In this document: positions 25,725 to 34,079 of the stretch, piece after piece
Layout: each line of letters opens with the position of its first letter
Numbering within the stretch: the first letter of the stretch is position 1
Source of the DNA: JACTOJ01 sp032335695
GTDB lineage: Bacteria; Bacillota; Clostridia; Clostridiales; Clostridiaceae
Direction: 5' to 3'
Assembly (NCBI RefSeq): GCF_032335695.1
Contig: NZ_JACTOJ010000004.1
Coordinates: 1-64,000, forward strand
Length of the DNA stretch: 64,000 nucleotides
Position numbers and translations under genes: made by a program
Notes under the pieces: model-generated
The model's database searches: none
Seen by the model: the letters and a program-made list of their open reading frames with translations, nothing else
Told to the model about the DNA's origin: nothing

Positions 25725-26330
25725 TCATGGAGGATGTAAATTGTCGCTCACCCCATGACATAGTGAATTTATTGTTATTGTTTCACTGGTGATATTATCC
25801 TCATCAATTATATTGTGCAGTATAGGGTGCCATTTTTGATTACCTACATTTCTTTTATATCTGAAAGATTTAGCTCTTGAAATATTATTAAAACAGTTAT
25901 CTTCTTTCTCTGAAATATCTAAAGTGTCTTCTTCAGATTCTTTATATTCATCAAAACTAATACTTTTAATGTTTTCATGGCTGCTTTTACTTTCTTTGTT
26001 CTCAATTGAATTTTCTTTTTTAATGTCCTTATTCTCACTATCTTCATCATTATTATTTACAAAATCTATTGTTAACTTATAAAGATTAGATGTTTGTCCA
26101 CCATTATCTCTATACCTTTCCTCTTTAGCAACAAATCCTTCCTCCATAAGAATCTTCATCGTTCTTTGAATAGTTCTTTCAGATACTCCACAATCACTTG
26201 CTATAGTTTTTACAGAAGGAAAACAAGTTCCTTCTGCATTTGATCTATTTATTAAATAAAACATAACCTGCTTTGCTCTACTTGGTAAATTTGATTTGTA
26301 TACCTTATTCAATAAATCTCCTTTTTTCAT
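25725..26330 (-). CDS. Winged helix-turn-helix protein of the conjugative element
   Basis: 201 residues. The N-terminal 75 residues form an HTH_36-type domain: PSRAKQVMFYLINRSNAEGTCFPSVKTIASDCGVSERTIQRTMKIL, cited in parts, with recognition helix SERTIQRTMKIL and a wing near KEERYRDNGGQT. The rest is acidic, Ser/Glu-rich and probably disordered. Such proteins act as replication initiator accessories or regulators in plasmids and integrative elements of Clostridia. I chose the ATG at 26330 because AGGGGGG lies nine bases upstream. It is the last gene of the transfer array, 20 bases after the ParA/TadZ-like gene. Confidence 0.7.
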   Translation of the reverse strand: MKKGDLLNKVYKSNLPSRAKQVMFYLINRSNAEGTCFPSVKTIASDCGVSERTIQRTMKILMEEGFVAKEERYRDNGGQTSNLYKLTIDFVNNNDEDSENKDIKKENSIENKESKSSHENIKSISFDEYKESEEDTLDISEKEDNCFNNISRAKSFRYKRNVGNQKWHPILHNIIDEDNITSETITINSLCHGVSDNLHPP

Positions 26331-26350
26331 TACCAAAAGCCCCCCTAATT

Positions 26351-27376
26351 TCAGATTTCAATAATATATTCTTTTACTATACCTATATAAGCCTTTTCAT
26401 TAGCTGCCCCTTCAAATAGATCAGGTGAATAATTTTGAAAATAAATCCTGTTAATAGCTCTCTCATATTTTTTTCTTATATCCAATTTATCTGCATTAGC
26501 TGCACAATTAAATATCAAACTTAAATTAATGTCCTCTATTAATTCCTTAATTTTTCCCATATTAGTTATCTCATAAGGCTTACTTCCACTGCATAAAACT
26601 CTAATATCACAGCTTCTAAACGCAGCTATAGTTGATGTATTCAATATTCCTAAATCAAAAATATTAAAGTTATACCCCTCTTGAAATTGCTTATTGAGAT
26701 AATACTCTACTCCTTTATGTTTATAATAATTTTCTACTTCATCAAATTTGTAATAATCTGCTATTTGCTTTAGATGTTCATTTACACTTGCTTCTGTATA
26801 GCTTACTTTTGAACCTATTTTAGATAAAAAATTTGCCATATTAAAAGCAGTTGTAGTTGTACCAGCTTTTTCCGATACTCCTGCAACTGCTATTTTTATA
26901 TTGTTATGGTTAAATAAATATTTATCTTTAGAGCTTTTTTCTAAAGATAAATATTTCTCTTCTTGGCTCTTCCAATCTTCTTTTGTTTTCCCTACTTCAC
27001 TAATGCATTTTCTAATTTCTTCTTTTATTTCATCTACTACCGTGACCAATATAATGTTATAAATCTTCTCTTCAAGCAGCTTAATTATAATTTCATCTTC
27101 TTTATTAAACTCTTCTGCAAATATAATAATCCTTGAATCATACATTGTTTTTAATGCTATTAACGCTTCAATTATTTCATTTTCATTATCTTTAATAGCT
27201 TTTAAGTCTATTGCAAAATATGAATAATGGTTCAAATTTCTCATGTCATGAATAACAAATTTTTTTAAATAAAATTCCCCTGAAAGCTTTTTGATAACCA
27301 TACCAGTTTCCTTTGATAAAAAGTCAAAGACTCCAACGTTTTCATTGCTCGTTAGATATAATAGCATTAACTTCAC
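26351..27376 (-). CDS. TadZ/MinD-like ATPase (second copy in the element)
   Basis: 341 residues. An N-terminal receiver-like domain without phosphorylation motif (residues 1-120) precedes a MinD/ParA-type ATPase domain. The deviant P-loop reads GVSEKAGTTTTAFNMANFL near 165-183, and SYTEAS stands where MinD-like proteins keep the activating Asp. Tad systems use TadZ to place the secretion ATPase at a cell pole. A second TadZ-like protein is encoded at 41470-42327, so this one may position the T4SS side (VirB4) instead. It overlaps a small membrane-protein gene at its 5' end. Confidence 0.65.
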   Translation of the reverse strand: MKLMLLYLTSNENVGVFDFLSKETGMVIKKLSGEFYLKKFVIHDMRNLNHYSYFAIDLKAIKDNENEIIEALIALKTMYDSRIIIFAEEFNKEDEIIIKLLEEKIYNIILVTVVDEIKEEIRKCISEVGKTKEDWKSQEEKYLSLEKSSKDKYLFNHNNIKIAVAGVSEKAGTTTTAFNMANFLSKIGSKVSYTEASVNEHLKQIADYYKFDEVENYYKHKGVEYYLNKQFQEGYNFNIFDLGILNTSTIAAFRSCDIRVLCSGSKPYEITNMGKIKELIEDINLSLIFNCAANADKLDIRKKYERAINRIYFQNYSPDLFEGAANEKAYIGIVKEYIIEI

Positions 27377-27506
27377 CTCTTGATATTTTATAATCTAATG
27401 GCACATCTATTGGTTTTTGCTTAGGTTTATAAGTAAATAAAAATATGAAAGCTACTATTACAATAGCTACATATATAAATAATTCTATCAACATTTTCTT
27501 TTTCAA
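27342..27506 (-). CDS. 54-residue single-pass membrane protein
   Basis: A short ORF with one transmembrane helix (LIELFIYVAIVIVAFIFLF, residues about 5-24) and a Lys/Pro-rich cytoplasmic or external tail. GGAGG lies nine bases before the TTG at 27506; an ATG at 27494 is an alternative start. It lies between the C39-like peptidase gene and the TadZ-like ATPase gene and overlaps the latter by 35 bases, which supports a real gene of the same operon. It has no recognisable family. Confidence 0.6.
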   Translation of the reverse strand: MKKKMLIELFIYVAIVIVAFIFLFTYKPKQKPIDVPLDYKISRGEVNAIISNEQ

Positions 27507-27525
27507 TTCTCTCTACCTCCAATGT

Positions 27526-28359
27526 TTATGATTTGCTTATAATCCAAAACGGGCCTCCTGCATCTGCACCTTTATTAGCTTCTTCAAGAATAATTGATAA
27601 ATCCCATTTTTCTTCACTCCTTGTCCTACTTACTGGATCAGCAACTAAAATCTTTTTATCTGCTGTTACTCCTCTAAGAACAATGAAATGTCCACAGCTA
27701 GTAAAATGACCTTTTGCCATAATTGCAATTATAAGTTTTCCTTCCGAAAGTGCATCTATAATTCTTTGTGGTTCACTTGAAGTACAACCTTCTACCGAAA
27801 GTCCAAAATGTTTAGCTCCTTCTGGGATTAAAGTGTGATATGAACCTACTCCCTCACAATAATAACCATTTTCATAAGCCCATCTACTCATTTGAACTGG
27901 ATCAACTTTTTTATCTGTTAGACTTGAAACTACTATTGAAAGAGAAGTCGGACCACAACCACTTCTTCCTATAGTTCCAGTCATTCCATAAGGTTCATCT
28001 TTCCATCTCGAATCAGCTTGATTATAATAAACAACTTCAGTAGAGCCATCTTTAAAAGATAACCCTGAAAAATCTAATCCACTGCTCTCTAAGTAACTCT
28101 TATCATTAGCATTTATTAATTGTTCATATCCATACTGACTTCTTATATTCTTAATTTGACTTAACTCATTTCCAAAGAAAATGCTACTTAACATTTCAAG
28201 TGGATTTGTAAGAATATATACAATAAAAGCCAAAATTAAAAGCACAGAAATAATCGGTGCCATTGATATAAATATTATTTTGTTTCTAGTTTCATCATCT
28301 TTTACAGCTTGGATTGCTATTTTAGCAATGGTGACTGCTGATTTTGGATCTAGTGCCAT
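27526..28359 (-). CDS. Membrane-anchored C39-like cysteine peptidase of the transfer apparatus
   Basis: 277 residues. One transmembrane segment lies near residues 29-51; the rest should be outside the membrane. The C-terminal domain (about 105-275) is a peptidase_C39_2-like papain fold: YNQADSRW at its start, the catalytic Cys in SGCGPTSLSIVVSSL near 133, His in CGHFIVLRGV near 222 and the following Asp in VADPVSRTR. Gram-positive T4SS loci usually encode a wall-active enzyme of this kind to open a path through peptidoglycan or to trim a secreted substrate. GGAGG precedes the ATG by nine bases. A terminator of the upstream cargo gene stands just before it, so it may have its own promoter. Confidence 0.8.
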   Translation of the reverse strand: MALDPKSAVTIAKIAIQAVKDDETRNKIIFISMAPIISVLLILAFIVYILTNPLEMLSSIFFGNELSQIKNIRSQYGYEQLINANDKSYLESSGLDFSGLSFKDGSTEVVYYNQADSRWKDEPYGMTGTIGRSGCGPTSLSIVVSSLTDKKVDPVQMSRWAYENGYYCEGVGSYHTLIPEGAKHFGLSVEGCTSSEPQRIIDALSEGKLIIAIMAKGHFTSCGHFIVLRGVTADKKILVADPVSRTRSEEKWDLSIILEEANKGADAGGPFWIISKS

Positions 28360-28392
28360 GGTATCATGCCTCCTTATTTAATTTCTGGCAAT

Positions 28393-28422
28393 AAAAATAG
28401 CACCTGATCAATGTTCAGGTGC
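28393..28422 (-). terminator. Terminator of the RloC-like ATPase gene
   Basis: A perfect 8-bp stem GCACCTGA / TCAGGTGC (28400-28422) is followed on the minus strand by TATTTTTATT. It stands between the RloC-like ATPase gene and the C39 peptidase gene. Confidence 0.8.
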
Positions 28423-28559
28423 ATATACAAATATACGATTAGAGACCTTCATTGTTTATAAATAAGTAAGTAACATGCATAATAGAAATTGAAATATATA
28501 ACAACACTTTTATGTCACTACGCATAATTTTATTTTTTTACTCAATCAATTACAAGTAA

Positions 28560-30731
28560 CTAACTAATTAAATTGAACTCATTTTTTTCAGTATTAATAA
28601 ATTCTTCTAATTCATCTCTATATAGTTGTGGTATGCTAAAATATTTAAATGGATCTAATTGAAAAATATAATCATTTTCCACATGATTTGTTTCATTTAC
28701 ATACTTGCATGCAGCTGGGTACTTCTTTCGTAATTTTGAAAGTAATCCATCAAATCTTTCAAATAATAATCTTAAAGCAATTATCTTATCATAAATATAA
28801 GGGGCTTTAATTATTTCTAATAGCCTCTCAACTTTTAGTTCACATAAAACTTCATCATATGACATACCATCAAGATATTCAGCCATCTCTAAAGATCCGT
28901 CTTTAAATATATCTTCATCTAATTTTTCCTCATTATTTGTTAATGCAATCTCTCTACCATGTATAAGATTTGACAGCACTTCATAAATAGCGGTTTCTGA
29001 AAAATTTGGCCTAACTAATTCAATATGCTTTCTTAAGTTAACCACACGTACAACCATTTCTCTTTCTCTATCGATTGCAATTTTTTTTGTTAATTCAACT
29101 GTATTAACAAGATCATCATTTTTAATATCATACTCTGTTACCATGCCTTCCTCATTTTGAAGCCATTTAGCTTTTACTGGTGTGGTTAATCCAAATCTAT
29201 TAAAAAATCCTCCATAAACATAATCAATTATTGGTTGAAAATCATGCGTTAGCATGATTACTGTTTTATCTCTAAAACTAATCTTTTGATTATCAAATAA
29301 TCTACGTACAACCGCAAATTTTTTATCTTTATCAAAAGATGTAATTGGATCATCCAATACAATTAAATCAGCATTATCACTGATTGCTTCAAACATAAAC
29401 ATAACTAAAGAAAAAGCATTTTTTTCACCCCAGCTCAAATGTTTGTCTGGTTCTGTAATACGATTTTCATCCTCTAAATCAATCGGTACTAAATATGATA
29501 CTGCTTTTTTTTCTCCACTTGCTTTTAAAATAAATTTATATGGAAATCCGGCCAGCAAAAAGAATTGATTTATATCATCTTTTCTATTTTTAACTAATGT
29601 CTCCATTTTCTTTTCATGTTGTGCAAACAATCCTTTAAGTTTTCCAGTATTTTTCTTCAAATCATTTACTTTGCTTCGAATTTCTTCTATCATTTTCAAT
29701 ATAAATTCTGTAGAATAGAACCTTAATAGTTGTCTCTCATCAACAATCATTTCATCTAAATTAGCTTCTATATTAGATAGTTCTTCTTTTGATACATTCA
29801 TCGGTCTAAATGCAAATATTCTTTCTATTTTTGTAACTAAATATTCAGTTTCTATTGCTAATTGATGTAACTCAGCTAAAAGTGAATCTTCTTTACTACT
29901 ATTACCTATATAACTTTCTAATGCATTAATTGAATCATCTTTTATATATCCAAATTCAACAGCCTGTTGCAAATACTCTAAAACAGCATTTGCTGTTGAA
30001 AGTGCAGAATTTTTAAATACCTTTGAAATTGTAGCATTTTGCTTTTCTATTTCTTTAATTTCTAATTGAGTTGTGCAAAATGGGCAAGAACTTCCATGCA
30101 TTTGTTTAATTCCATCATTTCTCCACTTTGCCCATTTCGAGACACTTACCATATCTCGCTTTTCATAAAAAGCCTTGTATGATTTTAATTCTTCATATTT
30201 ATCAAATCCTCCACCGTTTCCTTTGATAAATTCTCCGACACCTCCCTTTTTAGAAATTTCTCCATTACTATATTTCACTGCGTCAAAATATCTTGGCAGG
30301 AAAGCTCTTAGTTTTTGAATCGTATCTGATTGTTGAAAGACACCTTGTAAGTCAGCTAATAATCTTTCTATTTCAACAGCTAACATATCACATTCTTCTG
30401 ATTTCAAAAATACTTGAAACGAATTTTCCAAAAAGCTTTTTTCTTCAAATAGATATGAATTAACATAAGATTCATCAAACACTCTGACTTTTGAAAATGT
30501 TAAATTTTCAACTTTAGGCTCGTGTTCGGTGTCGTTTGGATCAACATAATATGGTCTCAACAACTGTAGCTTTTCTATGTCATTTTTAGCTTTTGCAAAA
30601 ATAGCCTTACTTATCGTTGATTTACCCGTGCCATTACAACCATATTTGATATTAAGAGTTTTACTTTCAATTTCAATATTTGCTTCTTTAATACAATTAC
30701 AATTTAAAATTTTAATGTTTTTCTTTTCCAC
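28560..30731 (-). CDS. RloC/PrrC-like ABC-type ATPase with a zinc-hook motif (likely defence cargo)
   Basis: 723 residues, soluble. Walker A is YGCNGTGKSTISK near residue 33. A long helical middle region carries CPFC near 210 in a turn between coiled segments, the zinc-hook arrangement of Rad50 and RloC. The ABC signature region HLSWGEKNAFSLVMFMFEA and Walker B LIVLDDPITSFDKD lie near 430-460, followed by the switch His (LTHDFQP). The last 200 residues contain conserved-looking Arg/Glu/His groups (LRKHIE, SNLIHGRE) where PrrC and RloC have their tRNA-anticodon nuclease. I infer an antiphage role; nuclease activity is unproven. Start uncertain: GTG at 30731 (GGGG nine to ten bases upstream) or GTG at 30737. 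It has its own terminator and is not a transfer gene. Confidence 0.65.
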   Translation of the reverse strand: MEKKNIKILNCNCIKEANIEIESKTLNIKYGCNGTGKSTISKAIFAKAKNDIEKLQLLRPYYVDPNDTEHEPKVENLTFSKVRVFDESYVNSYLFEEKSFLENSFQVFLKSEECDMLAVEIERLLADLQGVFQQSDTIQKLRAFLPRYFDAVKYSNGEISKKGGVGEFIKGNGGGFDKYEELKSYKAFYEKRDMVSVSKWAKWRNDGIKQMHGSSCPFCTTQLEIKEIEKQNATISKVFKNSALSTANAVLEYLQQAVEFGYIKDDSINALESYIGNSSKEDSLLAELHQLAIETEYLVTKIERIFAFRPMNVSKEELSNIEANLDEMIVDERQLLRFYSTEFILKMIEEIRSKVNDLKKNTGKLKGLFAQHEKKMETLVKNRKDDINQFFLLAGFPYKFILKASGEKKAVSYLVPIDLEDENRITEPDKHLSWGEKNAFSLVMFMFEAISDNADLIVLDDPITSFDKDKKFAVVRRLFDNQKISFRDKTVIMLTHDFQPIIDYVYGGFFNRFGLTTPVKAKWLQNEEGMVTEYDIKNDDLVNTVELTKKIAIDREREMVVRVVNLRKHIELVRPNFSETAIYEVLSNLIHGREIALTNNEEKLDEDIFKDGSLEMAEYLDGMSYDEVLCELKVERLLEIIKAPYIYDKIIALRLLFERFDGLLSKLRKKYPAACKYVNETNHVENDYIFQLDPFKYFSIPQLYRDELEEFINTEKNEFNLIS

Positions 30732-30932
30732 ATCCACTTACCCCACACCCTTCATTTATCTTAATAATTCTTCAATACACTATGCCCTTGTTCTTTAATG
30801 TAAATGCTAGGATTTTAAAAAATTATTAAAAATCTCGACTTGTTATACAAATATTAATGTAATTTTTGTAATTACCGTTAATTATACTACTTTTTTCTAC
30901 AATATAACATATATCATCATGTATTTTCCCAA

Positions 30933-32771
30933 TTACCTTCCCCCAGCCTTCCCCATATACTCAAATTTATATTCAGGTATCTCAAACACCACATGAAGTC
31001 TCTTAGAACCTATCATTAATAATGCATTTCCTCTTTTCTTGCTAGCAAGCAGTTCTTCCTCAGCGTCTGTTAAATTGTAAAGTTCCTTTGTTTCTTGTAG
31101 ATTTCTGCCATCTGTACCCATTATGATTTTAAAGCAAGGTATATCAAGAAGTGCCTGTCCATACATTTTTATTTGTGGATCAAGAAAATCTACAACTGAA
31201 TGGCTTATTATAGCAACTCCTGCTTCATATTTTCTTGCTCTCTTTTCAACATTTCTTAAAAATACTAGACTTTGAGGTACATTGGTATCAATCATAAGAT
31301 AAGCTTCATCACAAATTAACAATACTCTTTCATTTCTGTCTTTGCTCATTTCCTGCCAACACCAGGTAAGAATATTAAAATATTGAGTTCTTTTAATATT
31401 GTCATTAGTATTTTGTAAATCATGGGTATCAAGACAAATGCATCTTGTATTGGTCTTAATAGAGCTATATCCATTCCAAAGAAAAGAGTCACTTCCCATT
31501 GCTATATCTTTTAAAAGCAGAGCAAGGTCATCATAAATATTAGCTTCACTTTCTTTTCTTTTTTTTTCTTTTTCCTTCGCTTTTTTATCTATCAAATTGT
31601 AAAGATCTAAAAATATAGGAAAATCATCATTACTTAATTGGTTTATATCTGTATCCCAAGTTATGCCAAAGTTATTATATAGCTCAATTATGCAATCTTT
31701 AAGAATAGCTCTTTCCCTATCTGTTAAGGATGGAATGTACAAGCTGAAGAATATTTCTAAATTCTTAATGTAAAGAGCCATATCTCCCATTCCCTGACCT
31801 TCATCTTTGTAAATTTCATCATTATCATCTACTGGTGTTGGTCTTATTTGAAGTGGATTTATTCTTCCATTGCTGCCTCCACCTGCGTTAATCCAATCTC
31901 CATTTAAAGCTTCGCATAGCTCTTTGTATTCTCTTTCTGGATCTACAAATATAATTTTAGTACCTTTCATATATTCAGATAAGGCTATATGTTTAACTGC
32001 TGTAGACTTTCCAACACCAGCTACTCCCATTATAACCATATTAGTGTTGGTTCTATCATTTCCTCTTTTCCATGTATCCAGTATAATTAATCCACCACTA
32101 GAATCTCTTGCAAAATAATATCCAGTTCCATCATTGTAACCACTTGATGAAAAAGGAAATCCACCTACAAAGGTGGATAAAGGAACTATTCTACTTACTA
32201 TCTGCTCTATATTTTCATCTGAAGTATAAAAGGGTGAACAGTTTTTAAATGCCTGTTCCTGCAAGTTTGAGAGGTTTCTTGGTTTACATTTACTCATGGC
32301 ACAGGTACTTTCAGTTTTTCTACAAACCTTATTAAAACTTTCATCTTCTCTTGATATTGGCATAATAGTAATTCCCATAAGTCCAACTGTTTCACCATTT
32401 TGGTCTATTTGCACCATTATCTTTTCTCCATCTAAAGCTGACCTTTCTGCCCTTTTCTGAGCTAGTGGATCTTTAGCACTTTCAGCTGCTCCACGACTTT
32501 GTATTACATTTCTTGAAAGACTTTCGATAAAAGAACTGTTATCAATAGGCTTAAAGGTTATACTGACAATAGTACTTGGTATATTGGTAATTTTAGAAAG
32601 CCATCCATAATCAACTTTTTGAGAATATTTAACTATTCCATACACCTTTCCCGTATTTTCACCTATAACTAAGCTATTTCTTTTTATTTCAAGTCCCATT
32701 GGAGTTATTATATTTAGCAAGGATTTATTTAACAAAATTTCTTGGTTTAAGTTATTTTTATTTTTTCTCAT
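30933..32771 (-). CDS. virB4: VirB4-family T4SS ATPase
   Basis: 612 residues; the motor ATPase conserved in all conjugative type IV secretion systems, acting at the inner face of the membrane. Walker A (MGVAGVGKSTAVKH) lies near residue 240, Walker B (VLLICDEAYLMID) near 475, and the QxxxFL-like helical region with RNVEKRARKYEAGVAIISHSV follows. The N-terminal 200 residues carry the VirB4 N-domain with a short Cys cluster (CRKTESTCAMSKC). I chose the ATG at 32771, with GGAG eight bases upstream; it overlaps the preceding small gene. Length fits Gram-positive TrsE/TcpF-type homologues. Confidence 0.9.
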   Translation of the reverse strand: MRKNKNNLNQEILLNKSLLNIITPMGLEIKRNSLVIGENTGKVYGIVKYSQKVDYGWLSKITNIPSTIVSITFKPIDNSSFIESLSRNVIQSRGAAESAKDPLAQKRAERSALDGEKIMVQIDQNGETVGLMGITIMPISREDESFNKVCRKTESTCAMSKCKPRNLSNLQEQAFKNCSPFYTSDENIEQIVSRIVPLSTFVGGFPFSSSGYNDGTGYYFARDSSGGLIILDTWKRGNDRTNTNMVIMGVAGVGKSTAVKHIALSEYMKGTKIIFVDPEREYKELCEALNGDWINAGGGSNGRINPLQIRPTPVDDNDEIYKDEGQGMGDMALYIKNLEIFFSLYIPSLTDRERAILKDCIIELYNNFGITWDTDINQLSNDDFPIFLDLYNLIDKKAKEKEKKRKESEANIYDDLALLLKDIAMGSDSFLWNGYSSIKTNTRCICLDTHDLQNTNDNIKRTQYFNILTWCWQEMSKDRNERVLLICDEAYLMIDTNVPQSLVFLRNVEKRARKYEAGVAIISHSVVDFLDPQIKMYGQALLDIPCFKIIMGTDGRNLQETKELYNLTDAEEELLASKKRGNALLMIGSKRLHVVFEIPEYKFEYMGKAGGR

Positions 32772-32773
32772 TT

Positions 32774-32974
32774 TCACATCTCCATTTCATCTTCAAATTC
32801 ATCCTCTATAAACTGATTTTCAGGTAATCTCTGAGGATTAATAGGTCTTCCTATTTCATAGCTATCCATTATTTCTTTTCTATAAGCTTCTTCTGCTTCA
32901 TAATAAATTGTCTCCATAACCTTACCTGTCATGGAGTAAAATTCAATCTTCCCATAATACTGTTTCTTTGCCAT
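32774..32974 (-). CDS. Small acidic protein between two T4SS genes
   Basis: 66 residues, soluble, with an acidic C-terminus (DEFEDEMEM). Residues 1-30 could form a beta-strand pair (YYGKIEFYSMTGKVMETIYY). No family recognised. It lies 20 bases after the membrane protein gene and overlaps the VirB4 gene, so it belongs to the transfer operon. The acidic C-terminal tail recurs in neighbours (DEMEL in the DUF3846 protein), which may be coincidence. Confidence 0.6.
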   Translation of the reverse strand: MAKKQYYGKIEFYSMTGKVMETIYYEAEEAYRKEIMDSYEIGRPINPQRLPENQFIEDEFEDEMEM

Positions 32975-32994
32975 TTATAACTCACCCTTTTCCC

Positions 32995-33669
32995 TTAAAA
33001 AATAGGGATAGTGGCTTCAAACTCACTATCCTCAATATTTGTGTAAGCTGGATTATTAATAAGATTACATAACCTTACTATGTCCTGTTGCTTTAATATT
33101 TCACATTGTATATTTCCACTTTCAAGCTTTGACTTAAATTCATAGCATCTTTTAGATATTTCTCTTTCAATATCTTCTTCATACTTTTCCCAAAGCATTA
33201 TATAAAACTGCCTTTCAACAACTTCTCCAGATAGAGCATAATTACTCATTACAAGCATTTCATTTCTTAGCAAATCCTTTTGCTTTTGATCTGAACTATT
33301 TGAAATAATGCCAGTATACTCGTTTATAAGTGGGGAAATATCTACTGGTCTTGATACAGCTAAAAACTTGTAAGACTTTTGTTCACTTGAAAGTTCTGCT
33401 GTAAGAGTTTTGCATAAAAGCTTTTTTTCTCTTTCTGATAACAAATCAATACTTATAGGATTAATTTTTATATACATGATAATGTACCCATCTCTTGTAT
33501 ATAAATAACGATCTTTAATATCTTTTACATTTACAAACTCATTAGCAGTTTTTTGTTCCTCACCTTCTATATTTTTAACTTTCTTACTGCTTTTCTTTAA
33601 GAAAAATAATATTATCCCACCGACTAATGAGCAAAATAATATTATTAGAATAGGTATAATACGCTGCAT
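32995..33669 (-). CDS. Membrane-anchored T4SS protein with a TraC/VirB4-N-like domain
   Basis: 224 residues. One N-terminal transmembrane helix (residues 4-24) is followed by a Lys-rich linker and a cytoplasmic alpha/beta domain. The segment DGYIIMYIKINPISIDLLS and the later SNYALSGEVVERQFYIMLWEKYEEDIEREISKR, cited in parts, resemble the N-terminal domain that anchors some VirB4/TraC ATPases. A separate anchoring subunit for VirB4, which is encoded 220 bases downstream, is a plausible role. No nucleotide-binding motif is present. Confidence 0.55.
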   Translation of the reverse strand: MQRIIPILIILFCSLVGGIILFFLKKSSKKVKNIEGEEQKTANEFVNVKDIKDRYLYTRDGYIIMYIKINPISIDLLSEREKKLLCKTLTAELSSEQKSYKFLAVSRPVDISPLINEYTGIISNSSDQKQKDLLRNEMLVMSNYALSGEVVERQFYIMLWEKYEEDIEREISKRCYEFKSKLESGNIQCEILKQQDIVRLCNLINNPAYTNIEDSEFEATIPIF

Positions 33670-33681
33670 TTTAAAGCCCTC

Positions 33682-34059
33682 CTATAATTCCATTTCATCT
33701 TCATAGTCTGGTATATAGACATCCATAAAAGCTGAATCCTCTACTTCTTCCTGCGAATAATGCTCTGGCTCCCTAAACCTTTCATAGTACTTTGAAATCT
33801 GTTCATCACTTAATGACACTGATTCCCCTTCCTCATTAAATCCGCAAAGAAAAAACGTACCAGCAATTATATCTCTGCCGATACGCCTATTTCCTTCAAG
33901 CCCTTGTATTTTACCTTCTTCATTACAAACAAGACTTGTCTTATCATCTAAATCTACCATTTCTATTGAACCGCCAACTAATTCCTGCATGGGCTCCAAC
34001 CCACTTTCTATTTCAGCCGCATAAGGTCTTGCTTTAGGTGGTACTATTAATACTCTCAT
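33682..34059 (-). CDS. DUF3846-domain protein
   Basis: 125 residues. The conserved DUF3846 pattern is clear: MRVLIVPP...YAAEIESGLEPMQELVGG...SLVCNEEGKIQGLEGNRRIG...IAGTFFLCGFNEEGESVSLSDEQISKYYERFREPE. The domain is common in plasmids, phages and integrative elements, but its function is unknown. I chose the ATG at 34059 because GGAG lies ten bases upstream and the domain starts exactly there; the frame extends to 34104, overlapping the upstream gene. It lies between the secreted Trp-rich protein and the T4SS anchor gene. Confidence 0.75.
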   Translation of the reverse strand: MRVLIVPPKARPYAAEIESGLEPMQELVGGSIEMVDLDDKTSLVCNEEGKIQGLEGNRRIGRDIIAGTFFLCGFNEEGESVSLSDEQISKYYERFREPEHYSQEEVEDSAFMDVYIPDYEDEMEL

Positions 34060-34079
34060 ATTTTTCCAACTCCGTTTCT

